The translations under genes were made by a program, and so were the position numbers. From Winogradskyella vincentii (GTDB taxonomy: Bacteria; Bacteroidota; Bacteroidia; Flavobacteriales; Flavobacteriaceae), in contig NZ_JAIUJS010000001.1 of the NCBI RefSeq assembly GCF_020166345.1, positions 124,001 to 188,000 of the forward strand: DNA of 64,000 bases, given 5' to 3'. This document shows positions 56,604 to 64,000 of this stretch, one piece after another. The notes below the pieces were generated by a model. That model searched no databases. It saw only the letters and a list, made by a program, of their open reading frames with translations, and was not told where the DNA came from. Numbering within the stretch: the first letter of the stretch is position 1; the number at the start of each line of letters is the position of its first letter.

Positions 56604-57044
56604 TTAATAGGTGTAAGAAATAGAATCCTCATAATCTTGAAGATTAAATATAATTTCATTTTCACCTTCAACCTGAAGATCAGTTAAATCAAATGATACT
56701 TCTTTTGTAAATACTGCGAGACACGCCTCCTGGTTAATTAGTATCAATTTTATATTCCTTTGAACAGGAAACGACTCCATAACCTCCTCAGATGATAATA
56801 ACAAAAATTCCCATGTATCTCCACTGCAACCACTAGCCGACACTTCAAAGTTTAGACAGTCTTCCACTACCTCGGCACTAACTATTTGATAAAAATCAGA
56901 TTGTGCACCTTGATATAAACTATTATCTGCTATAGCGAATTGATCGCACTCTGTTTCTGGAACTTCAACAACATCGTCGTCACATGTTGTATTTACAAAC
57001 AACATGCAAAAAACAACACACTTTAATAGTATGGTATACCTCAT
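56604..57044 (-). CDS. Predicted lipoprotein, hypothetical
   Basis: 146 aa. The N-terminus (MRYTILLKCVVFCMLFVNTTC) is a lipoprotein-type signal with the cysteine near residue 21 followed by acidic DDD, although the lipobox NTTC is not ideal. The mature part is acidic, beta-rich and has a cysteine pair (CLNFEVSASGC). No known domain is recognised. It is divergent from miaB. Confidence 0.7.
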   Translation of the reverse strand: MRYTILLKCVVFCMLFVNTTCDDDVVEVPETECDQFAIADNSLYQGAQSDFYQIVSAEVVEDCLNFEVSASGCSGDTWEFLLLSSEEVMESFPVQRNIKLILINQEACLAVFTKEVSFDLTDLQVEGENEIIFNLQDYEDSISYTY

Positions 57045-57128
57045 TTTTAATCTTTAATTATAAGATTAAAGATACATTAATTGGTTGCGTATTTAAATGT
57101 TAAATTAAATTTTTATTAAACTGCCAGA

Positions 57129-57160
57129 TTGTCATATTCTACAAATTAATCCTATCTTTG
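57129..57160 (+). promoter_or_regulatory. Promoter of the miaB operon
   Basis: TTG (57129-57131), a 21-bp spacer, then TATCTTTG (57153-57160), which is an exact TAnnTTTG. The miaB ATG is 36 bp downstream. Confidence 0.7.
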
Positions 57161-57196
57161 CATACTTATTGAATGCAGTAGAATTCATTATTAAAG

Positions 57197-58645
57197 ATGG
57201 AAAAGACTATAGACGAGAATAAACAGGGAGAAGCCCTGATTTTAGATAATAAAGAGGGCAACTCAAAGAAGCTTTTTATTGAAAGTTATGGTTGTCAAAT
57301 GAATTTTAGTGACAGCGAAATCGTTGCTTCAATATTAAGTGATCAAGGTTTTAATACCACACAACAATTAGAAGAGGCAGATTTGGTTCTTGTTAACACT
57401 TGCTCTATTCGTGACAAAGCAGAACAAACGGTCAGAAAGCGTTTGGAAAAATACAATGCTGTAAAACGCATTAACCCTAACATGAAAGTTGGTGTTTTAG
57501 GTTGTATGGCAGAACGACTAAAAAGTAAATTCCTAGAAGAGGAGAAAATTGTTGATCTGGTTGTTGGCCCAGATGCCTATAAAGATTTACCCAATTTACT
57601 TGCGGAAGTGGATGAAGGGCGAGATGCTATTAATGTTATTCTATCTAAAGAAGAAACATATGGCGACATTTCTCCCGTAAGACTAAACTCCAATGGTGTA
57701 ACTGCTTTTGTTTCAATTACACGAGGATGTGACAATATGTGTACATTTTGTGTAGTTCCATTTACGAGAGGTAGAGAACGTAGTAGAGATCCTCAGAGTA
57801 TAATAGAAGAAATAAACGATTTATGGTCTAAAGGATATAGAGAAGTTACTTTATTAGGACAAAATGTGGACAGCTACCTATGGTATGGTGGTGGTCTAAA
57901 AAAGAACTTTGAAAAAGCATCTGACTTTGAAAAAGCGACTGCTGTGAACTTTTCAAAACTATTAGAACTATGTGCCAAAGCACAACCAAAAATGCGATTT
58001 AGATTTTCTACATCTAATCCTCAAGATATGACTTTAGATGTTATTGAAACGATGGCTAAATTCGAGAATATCTGCAATTATATTCACCTACCTGTACAAA
58101 GTGGAAGCGATAGGATATTAAAAGCCATGAACCGCCTGCATACACGCCAAGAATATTTTGAGTTGATTGATAATATTAAAAGACTTATTCCTGATTGTGC
58201 TATATCCCAAGATATGATTTCTGGATTCCCAACTGAAACTGAAGAAGATCATCAGGACACGTTAAGCCTTATGGAATATGTTAAGTACGATTTTGGGTTT
58301 ATGTTTGCCTATTCTGAACGTCCAGGAACTCTTGCTGCAAGAAAATTAGAGGATGACATACCTGAGGATGTAAAGAAAAGACGCTTAAATGAAATTATTC
58401 AGCTTCAACAAAAGCACAGCCTTTTAAGAACACAGGAGCATGTAGGTAAAATTGAAGAAGTCTTAATAGAAAAAGAATCAAAACGATCTGACCAACATTG
58501 GTCCGGAAGAAATAGCCAAAATACAGTTGTTGTTTTCCCTAAAGAACATTATAAGGTTGGAGAATTTGTCAATGTAAAAATAAATGATTGCACAAGTGCT
58601 ACACTAATTGGCCAAGCCGTAGATTACTCCAAAAACAATCTATAA
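57197..58645 (+). CDS. miaB: tRNA methylthiotransferase MiaB
   Basis: 482 aa. UPF0004 domain ([13 protein letters not shown], then [11 protein letters not shown] and GCMAERLK) with three cysteines for one Fe-S cluster; radical SAM domain with CDNMCTFC binding the second cluster; C-terminal TRAM domain. It makes 2-methylthio-N6-isopentenyladenosine at position 37 of tRNAs reading UNN codons. A short charged N-terminal extension (about 1-25) is common in the family. Confidence 0.97.
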   Translation: MEKTIDENKQGEALILDNKEGNSKKLFIESYGCQMNFSDSEIVASILSDQGFNTTQQLEEADLVLVNTCSIRDKAEQTVRKRLEKYNAVKRINPNMKVGVLGCMAERLKSKFLEEEKIVDLVVGPDAYKDLPNLLAEVDEGRDAINVILSKEETYGDISPVRLNSNGVTAFVSITRGCDNMCTFCVVPFTRGRERSRDPQSIIEEINDLWSKGYREVTLLGQNVDSYLWYGGGLKKNFEKASDFEKATAVNFSKLLELCAKAQPKMRFRFSTSNPQDMTLDVIETMAKFENICNYIHLPVQSGSDRILKAMNRLHTRQEYFELIDNIKRLIPDCAISQDMISGFPTETEEDHQDTLSLMEYVKYDFGFMFAYSERPGTLAARKLEDDIPEDVKKRRLNEIIQLQQKHSLLRTQEHVGKIEEVLIEKESKRSDQHWSGRNSQNTVVVFPKEHYKVGEFVNVKINDCTSATLIGQAVDYSKNNL

Positions 58646-58646
58646 A

Positions 58647-59579
58647 ATGAAGAAACTACTTATATTATTATTTGCTACCACCTTAATATTCTCTTGCGAA
58701 AATGAACCTATCGATGGTGATTTGTCTGGCAACAATAATAATGGTGGCACCACAGGTGGAAGTGAAAGTGATGACTTAAGCTTATTACTGTATGAATTAG
58801 ATACCCAAATTAATTTTGATTTTTTTGGAGTGCCAATAGAATCGGTAACCAACTCTGATATCAATATTCTTAATGATAGAATTGTGTCCGGTGTAAATGC
58901 ATTTTCTGTTAGTGGTAGTCCATTTGAAACGGAAAATCAAATTATAACTAGAAACAGTACTGGTCAAATCATAAGTGATATTTCCGTAAACTCGGGAGGC
59001 ATAACTACTAATGAAACTCAAGTTTTCTATACCAATGGAATGATTACTCAAATCACTTACGATTATTATGAGGATGATATTGACGATTACACTTATAATT
59101 TCACATACGATGGTAATACCATTACCAGAACTGAAGTAGGGTCTTCCATTAGTACTATTTTTACGATAGACGGTTTTGATCGAGTAATTAGAAAAGAATC
59201 TTTTGATGGAGCAACCTCTATACAGAATGAAAGTGTAGTCTATTCTGGAGTAGGAAATATAAATAGCAGTGTTACTACAGGAGAAGCTCAAAGTAATACA
59301 TCGTATCAATTTGATGACAACGAAAACCCTCTTAAAGCAGTTTACGAAGACAATTATTTATTACGCTTCTTAACAGATGATTACTCTGACGAAATTGGCC
59401 CACAGATAGCTCAATTTTTATCCAGCAATAACTGGAGTTCTGCAACATTCAATGATGAGGCATTCTCATTTGATCTTCAGTATAATACTGCCGGAAGAAT
59501 CATTAGCAGAGATATAGCATACGATTTTGGAGCGGAGTTAGCATTTGAGTTTAATGAAAGATTTACTTACGTTAATTAA
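58647..59579 (+). CDS. Predicted lipoprotein, hypothetical
   Basis: 310 aa. Lipobox IFSC (Cys near 17) with a Gly/Asn/Ser linker (GNNNNGGTTGGSES) then a beta-strand-rich body with YD-like repeat flavour (ITYDYYEDDID, YNFTYDGNTITR, FDGATSIQNESVVYSG). No catalytic motif. It starts one base after the miaB stop, suggesting cotranscription. Confidence 0.72.
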   Translation: MKKLLILLFATTLIFSCENEPIDGDLSGNNNNGGTTGGSESDDLSLLLYELDTQINFDFFGVPIESVTNSDINILNDRIVSGVNAFSVSGSPFETENQIITRNSTGQIISDISVNSGGITTNETQVFYTNGMITQITYDYYEDDIDDYTYNFTYDGNTITRTEVGSSISTIFTIDGFDRVIRKESFDGATSIQNESVVYSGVGNINSSVTTGEAQSNTSYQFDDNENPLKAVYEDNYLLRFLTDDYSDEIGPQIAQFLSSNNWSSATFNDEAFSFDLQYNTAGRIISRDIAYDFGAELAFEFNERFTYVN

Positions 59580-59585
59580 AAAACA

Positions 59586-60857
59586 ATGGAATCTGTTCAA
59601 GCCATAAAACAACGCTTTGGGATTATAGGAAATGATCCCAAACTTAATCGTGCCTTAGAGAAGGCCATTCAGGTTGCACCAACCGACATTTCAGTTTTGG
59701 TTACTGGTGAGAGTGGTGTAGGTAAAGAAAGTGTCCCAAAAATTATTCATCAATTATCACACAGAAAGCATGGGAAATATATTGCTGTAAACTGTGGTGC
59801 CATACCAGAAGGTACAATTGACAGTGAATTATTTGGACATGAAAAAGGTGCTTTTACTGGTGCTACTCAAACCCGTTCAGGTTATTTTGAGGTTGCAGAT
59901 GGTGGTACAATTTTTTTAGATGAAGTTGGTGAATTACCTCTTACCACTCAGGTTCGCCTATTACGTGTTTTAGAAAATGGTGAATTTATAAAAGTAGGAT
60001 CAAGTAAGGTTCAGAAAACAAATGTTAGGATTGTGGCCGCAACTAATATTAATATGTTTGAGGCCATTAAAAAAGAAAGATTTAGAGAAGACCTTTACTA
60101 TAGATTAAGTACAGTAGAGATTAATCTACCAGCACTTAGAGAAAGGAAAGATGATATTCATTTGTTGTTCAGAAAGTTTGCCAGCGACTTTGCCTTAAAA
60201 TATAAAATGCCCACCGTTAAACTCACGGATGACGCCGTAGGACTTTTATTAAAATACCGTTGGAACGGAAATATCCGTCAATTAAGAAATGTGGCTGAAC
60301 AAATCTCTGTTTTAGAGCAAAATAGAACTATAAATGGCGCAACTTTAAAACAATATTTACCTAATGCCGGAAATAATTTACCAGCAGTTATAAGCACTAC
60401 AAAGTCTGAAAGTGATTTTAGCAGTGAACGTGAGATTTTATACAAGGTTTTATTTGATATGAAAAGTGACCTTAATGACCTTAAAAAGCTCACAATGGAA
60501 CTGATGAAGAAAGGTAGTGTTTCTGATGTTCAAAAAGAGCATGAGCATCTTATCCAAAAAATATATGGGGAAGATGACCAAGACCCTATAAAAACGGAAA
60601 CTGTAGTTGATGATCTCGAAGTGCTTTCAATACCAGAACATACTGAGACCATTGAGAATAATACCGTTGAAGTAGAAGATAAATATCATTTTGCTGAAGA
60701 AATTGAAGAAGAAGAAACACTTTCATTGCATGATAAAGAATTAGAATTGATTAAAAAATCTTTAGAACGTCATAATGGGAAGCGTAAGCTTGCAGCTGCG
60801 GAGTTAGGTATTAGTGAACGAACCCTTTACAGAAAAATAAAGCAATACGATCTTTAA
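59586..60857 (+). CDS. Sigma-54 interacting transcriptional activator, no receiver domain
   Basis: 423 aa. AAA+ domain (about 15-250) with Walker A GESGVGKES, the sigma-54 contact loop GAFTGA and Walker B GGTIFLDEVGELP, then an acidic linker (about 330-385) and a C-terminal Fis-type HTH (NGKRKLAAAELGISERTLYRK). It lacks any N-terminal receiver, GAF or PAS domain, so it must be controlled by amount or by protein partners. Walker A has a Ser in GKES rather than Thr. It precedes lptE and secG in a possible envelope-related operon. Confidence 0.88.
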   Translation: MESVQAIKQRFGIIGNDPKLNRALEKAIQVAPTDISVLVTGESGVGKESVPKIIHQLSHRKHGKYIAVNCGAIPEGTIDSELFGHEKGAFTGATQTRSGYFEVADGGTIFLDEVGELPLTTQVRLLRVLENGEFIKVGSSKVQKTNVRIVAATNINMFEAIKKERFREDLYYRLSTVEINLPALRERKDDIHLLFRKFASDFALKYKMPTVKLTDDAVGLLLKYRWNGNIRQLRNVAEQISVLEQNRTINGATLKQYLPNAGNNLPAVISTTKSESDFSSEREILYKVLFDMKSDLNDLKKLTMELMKKGSVSDVQKEHEHLIQKIYGEDDQDPIKTETVVDDLEVLSIPEHTETIENNTVEVEDKYHFAEEIEEEETLSLHDKELELIKKSLERHNGKRKLAAAELGISERTLYRKIKQYDL

Positions 60858-60866
60858 GATAAAATT

Positions 60867-61064
60867 ATGAAGGCAGTAGAAATATTTATGATTAGAAAGT
60901 CGTTTAGACCAAACAGTTCTGAAGCGATAAGAAAGGAAGCTGAAGACTTAATTAATGAAAAACATTATCAAGGGTATCGATTAATCAATGTTGATTTTGA
61001 TGTTGCGGACAATGCAGGTTACATTTATGCCTTTATAACAATGAAACGACCAAACACCTATTAA
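60867..61064 (+). CDS. Small conserved hypothetical protein
   Basis: 65 aa, starting 9 bp after the sigma-54 activator gene and ending directly before lptE (ATG at 61065). The fold pattern is beta-alpha-beta (MKAVEIFMIRKSF, AIRKEAEDLINEKHYQGY, RLINVDFDV, YIYAFITMKRP). No function is known. The tight spacing supports translation. Confidence 0.65.
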   Translation: MKAVEIFMIRKSFRPNSSEAIRKEAEDLINEKHYQGYRLINVDFDVADNAGYIYAFITMKRPNTY

Positions 61065-61565
61065 ATGAAAGATTTAAAGTTAATTATTGTTTTAGGACTC
61101 ATCATTTCAGTGACAAGTTGTGGTATTTATTCATTTACTGGAGCCGATACCGGAAATGCAAAAACCTTTCAAGTTAATTTCTTTCAAAATAACGCACAAC
61201 TAATTGAGCCTGGATTAGATATTGACTTTACAAATGCATTACAAGACCTTGTTCAAAATCAGACCAATTTAAATTTAGTGACAGATAGTGGTGATTTAAT
61301 TTTTGAAGGTGAGATTACTGAATATAGAATCGCTCCTATGACAGCCACTGCTCAAAATACCGCTGCACAGAATAGACTTACTATGGCAGTAAATGTGAGA
61401 TACTTTAATAGTTTAGATGAAGAAAAAGATTTTGAGCAACGCTTCACATTTTTCTTTGATTATCCCGCTGATGTTCAGTTATCAAGTGTAAAGAGTGAAG
61501 CCCATGAAGTACTTTTTGAAAGAATAACACAAGATATATTTAATACATCATTAGCCAATTGGTAA
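61065..61565 (+). CDS. lptE: LptE-type LPS-assembly lipoprotein
   Basis: 166 aa. Lipobox SVTSC (Cys near 19), then the LptE-like fold: VNFFQNNAQLIEPGLDIDFTNALQDLVQN and DLIFEGEITEYRIAPM (quoted in part). It probably forms the outer membrane complex with LptD for lipopolysaccharide insertion. Assignment is by fold and lipoprotein context typical of Bacteroidota. Confidence 0.85.
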   Translation: MKDLKLIIVLGLIISVTSCGIYSFTGADTGNAKTFQVNFFQNNAQLIEPGLDIDFTNALQDLVQNQTNLNLVTDSGDLIFEGEITEYRIAPMTATAQNTAAQNRLTMAVNVRYFNSLDEEKDFEQRFTFFFDYPADVQLSSVKSEAHEVLFERITQDIFNTSLANW

Positions 61566-61568
61566 TAT

Positions 61569-62495
61569 ATGCAACTTCAAGACCTTACATATTTATTACA
61601 ACATCCTGAAGCTATTACCAGTTCTCAAACAGAGGCGCTTGCAAACAAGATTAAACAATATCCATACTTTCAACCTCTACATGCGCTTTACTTAAAAGGA
61701 CTTAAGCAAAAAGATAGCTACAAATACAACAATACACTTAAAGTCACGGCTGCACATACTACAGATAGAAGTGTGCTATTTGACTACATCACTTCCGAGA
61801 CCTTTAATCAAAATGAAATATCCCAACAGATAAAGCAAACTACCGAGTATATTAAATCCATAAGCGTAAATGAAGTAGATGATATTTCAGTAAATAAAAG
61901 TGTTACAATAGACGATGCTTTAAAGGAGCATATCAAAGCCACGGAAGGTGTTTTAGATCCTCAATTATTTGAAGCAAGGGAGAAGCCTGAAACAATTATT
62001 GAAAAAGAAGTTCCGAAAATTGAAGATTCAATTATATCAGTTGATGTTAAGAATATTAAACCTGATGAGAAACTGAATATTGGAAAACCTTTAGAGTTTG
62101 ACAAAACAGAAAGTCATTCATTTGCTGAATGGTTAAAAATTACAAGTTTCAAGCCAATTGTGAGATCCGAAGAGGAGCAACAACATCAAATTGAAACAAA
62201 GGAATCTAAACCTCCCATTCAAAACAAATTAGATATAATAGACAAATTCATAAGCGAAAATCCAAAGATAAAACCAGTTGCACATCATCAACCAAAACCA
62301 AAATTGGTTAATAATGATGAAGATATTTCTGATAGTTTAATGACAGAAACTCTAGCACGGATTTATTTAGAGCAAAAAAACTATGATAAAGCCATTCAAT
62401 CTTACAAGATTTTAAGTTTGAAATATCCAGAAAAAAGTAGTTTCTTTGCAGACCAATTAAAATTAATAGTAGAATTAAAGGATAATAATATATAA
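61569..62495 (+). CDS. Cytoplasmic protein with C-terminal TPR
   Basis: 308 aa. The N-terminal part (about 1-110) is helical and repeated in flavour (AITSSQTEALANKIKQYPYFQPLHALYL, in part); a charged linker (about 130-255) and one or two TPR-like helices at the end (LARIYLEQKNYDKAIQSYKILS). No signal peptide. Its position between lptE and secG is conserved in my memory of flavobacterial genomes, but the function is unknown. Confidence 0.75.
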   Translation: MQLQDLTYLLQHPEAITSSQTEALANKIKQYPYFQPLHALYLKGLKQKDSYKYNNTLKVTAAHTTDRSVLFDYITSETFNQNEISQQIKQTTEYIKSISVNEVDDISVNKSVTIDDALKEHIKATEGVLDPQLFEAREKPETIIEKEVPKIEDSIISVDVKNIKPDEKLNIGKPLEFDKTESHSFAEWLKITSFKPIVRSEEEQQHQIETKESKPPIQNKLDIIDKFISENPKIKPVAHHQPKPKLVNNDEDISDSLMTETLARIYLEQKNYDKAIQSYKILSLKYPEKSSFFADQLKLIVELKDNNI

Positions 62496-62496
62496 A

Positions 62497-62847
62497 ATGA
62501 GTGCATTTACAATATTTCTAGTACTAATCGTAATCGTAGCGTTTCTGCTCGTGGTAGTAATTATGGTACAGAATCCTAAAGGAGGTGGTTTATCCTCTTC
62601 TTTTGGAGGTGGTGGCACACAACAATTAGGTGGTGTTAAGAAAACAGGAGACTTTCTAGATAAAAGTACTTGGTTTTTGGCGACAGCGTTAATCGTGTTA
62701 ATTTTAGCTTCAAACTTAACTATGGAGTCTAATACAACTTTGGAGTCTAAAGCGTTAGACACAACGGAAGATACTACACTTCCTCCATTGAATACAACAC
62801 CAGCAACTGATGATACCTCTGGTGGTAGTGACACTACCAACGAGTAA
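62497..62847 (+). CDS. secG: Protein translocase subunit SecG
   Basis: 116 aa. Two membrane helices (about 3-22 and 52-70) around the SecG loop MVQNPKGGGLSSSFGGG. A Thr/Ser/Asp-rich C-terminal tail (about 75-116) is longer than in E. coli, as usual in Bacteroidota. It starts one base after the TPR gene stop. Confidence 0.93.
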   Translation: MSAFTIFLVLIVIVAFLLVVVIMVQNPKGGGLSSSFGGGGTQQLGGVKKTGDFLDKSTWFLATALIVLILASNLTMESNTTLESKALDTTEDTTLPPLNTTPATDDTSGGSDTTNE

Positions 62848-62867
62848 TGCAACTATAAGAAAACACA

Positions 62868-62893
62868 AGCCAGCTCAATGAGCTGGCTTTTTT
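62868..62893 (+). terminator. Terminator of the miaB-secG operon
   Basis: AGCCAGCT (62868-62875) and AGCTGGCT (62881-62888) form a perfect stem with a 5-nt loop, followed by a run of T ending at 62893. It is 20 bp after the secG stop. Confidence 0.88.
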
Positions 62894-62904
62894 ATTACTG
62901 CAAG

Positions 62905-62937
62905 TTTGTCAGTCTAATTGTCTTGGCATAATTTTCG
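62905..62937 (+). promoter_or_regulatory. Promoter candidate of groES-groEL
   Basis: TTTG (62905-62908), 20 bp, then TAATTTTCG (62929-62937) approximates the Bacteroidota TTG/TAnnTTTG promoter, placing the transcript start near 62943. No CIRCE inverted repeat (TTAGCACTC type) is present. Confidence 0.45.
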
Positions 62938-62940
62938 AAT

Positions 62941-62954
62941 AACGCTAAAGCGTT
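62941..62954. promoter_or_regulatory. Inverted repeat in the groES leader
   Basis: AACGCT, AA, AGCGTT form 6-bp arms exactly where transcription of groES is predicted to begin. It may be an operator or a 5' UTR hairpin; it is not CIRCE. Confidence 0.35.
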
Positions 62955-62988
62955 AAAACAATAATTAATTAATAAAAACTTAAATAGA

Positions 62989-63264
62989 ATGAGCTTAAAC
63001 ATTAAACCTTTAGCAGACCGAGTTCTTGTAGAACCAATGGAAGCTGAAACAACTACAGCTTCTGGTATTATTATTCCTGATAATGCAAAAGAAAAGCCGC
63101 AAAAGGGAACTGTTGTTGCCGTTGGAAACGGTAAAAAAGACGAACCTTTAACTGTTAAGGTTGGTGACACTGTATTATATGGAAAGTATGGAGGAACCGA
63201 ACTTAAATTAGAAGGCAAAGACTATTTAATGATGCGCGAGAGTGACATCTTGGCAATTGTTTAA
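62989..63264 (+). CDS. groES: Co-chaperonin GroES
   Basis: 91 aa. Standard GroES barrel with [20 protein letters not shown] (mobile loop; quoted in part), [19 protein letters not shown] and the terminal [11 protein letters not shown]. It caps the GroEL folding chamber. The groEL gene follows after 33 bp, in the usual operon. Confidence 0.98.
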   Translation: MSLNIKPLADRVLVEPMEAETTTASGIIIPDNAKEKPQKGTVVAVGNGKKDEPLTVKVGDTVLYGKYGGTELKLEGKDYLMMRESDILAIV

Positions 63265-63291
63265 TCTATTTACAAATCAATTAAAACTTAG

Positions 63292-64000
<709 letters not shown>

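Noticed and set aside
62941..62954. CIRCE element before groES
   Set aside because: The inverted repeat is short with 6-bp arms and does not match TTAGCACTC-N9-GAGTGCTAA.

Overview
The window is chromosomal DNA from a marine-type member of the Flavobacteriaceae (Bacteroidota). The evidence is low G+C, a gldKLMN type IX secretion/gliding operon, promoters of the TTG-N20-TAnnTTTG class, weak ribosome binding sites, and many Bacteroidota-type genes (GSCFA protein, DUF983, CPXCG protein, paired TPM proteins). No rRNA, CRISPR array or insertion sequence was seen.

Left backbone (1-13.4 kb): a partial GSCFA gene and alaS, then divergently an M23 peptidase - MerR - lemA - TPM - TPM operon. Next come der, era, a small membrane protein, a SpoU methyltransferase, a lipoprotein, a class III adenylate cyclase broken by a one-base frameshift, and an alpha-amylase lipoprotein.

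Integrated island (about 13,775-37,270, 23.5 kb): it is bounded by a 28-bp direct repeat of the 3' end of the initiator tRNA-Met gene. The intact tRNA lies at the right end, next to the tyrosine recombinase. The original tRNA terminator is stranded at the left end, and the island supplies a replacement terminator. The right third holds the element's own genes: integrase, Sak4-like recombinase, DUF3871 protein, replication-type HTH protein, GIY-YIG/NUMOD1 endonuclease and a 48-codon excisionase-like ORF that lacks a standard call. No relaxase, conjugation or virion genes are visible.

The left two thirds (13,963-29,048) is a compact 11-gene defence-type locus in two convergent operons. The rightward operon encodes a Cas4-like/DUF2779 nuclease, a DndA-type cysteine desulfurase, a PLD-SF2 helicase, a small protein, a DndD-like SMC ATPase and a DndE-like protein. 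The leftward operon encodes a DUF4007 protein, a 1072-aa P-loop ATPase, a DndC-like PP-loop/Fe-S protein, a DUF262 (DGQQR) protein without an HNH nuclease, and a Hanks-type Ser/Thr kinase. The modification half looks like a DNA phosphorothioation pathway. The effector half (kinase, DUF262, large ATPase, DUF4007, helicase, exonuclease) does not match Dnd/DndFGH, SspABCD-SspE or BREX as I know them and is the best candidate for an undescribed variant.

Right backbone (37.4-64 kb): an LRR protein; a CPXCG protein with an RND efflux operon (adaptor, permease, TolC); an ABC-F ATPase; DUF983; a FAD oxidoreductase; gldK-gldL-gldM-gldN; an arginase-family protein with degenerate metal ligands; and topA. 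These are followed by miaB - lipoprotein - sigma-54 activator - small protein - lptE - TPR protein - secG, and then groES-groEL, the latter cut by the window end.
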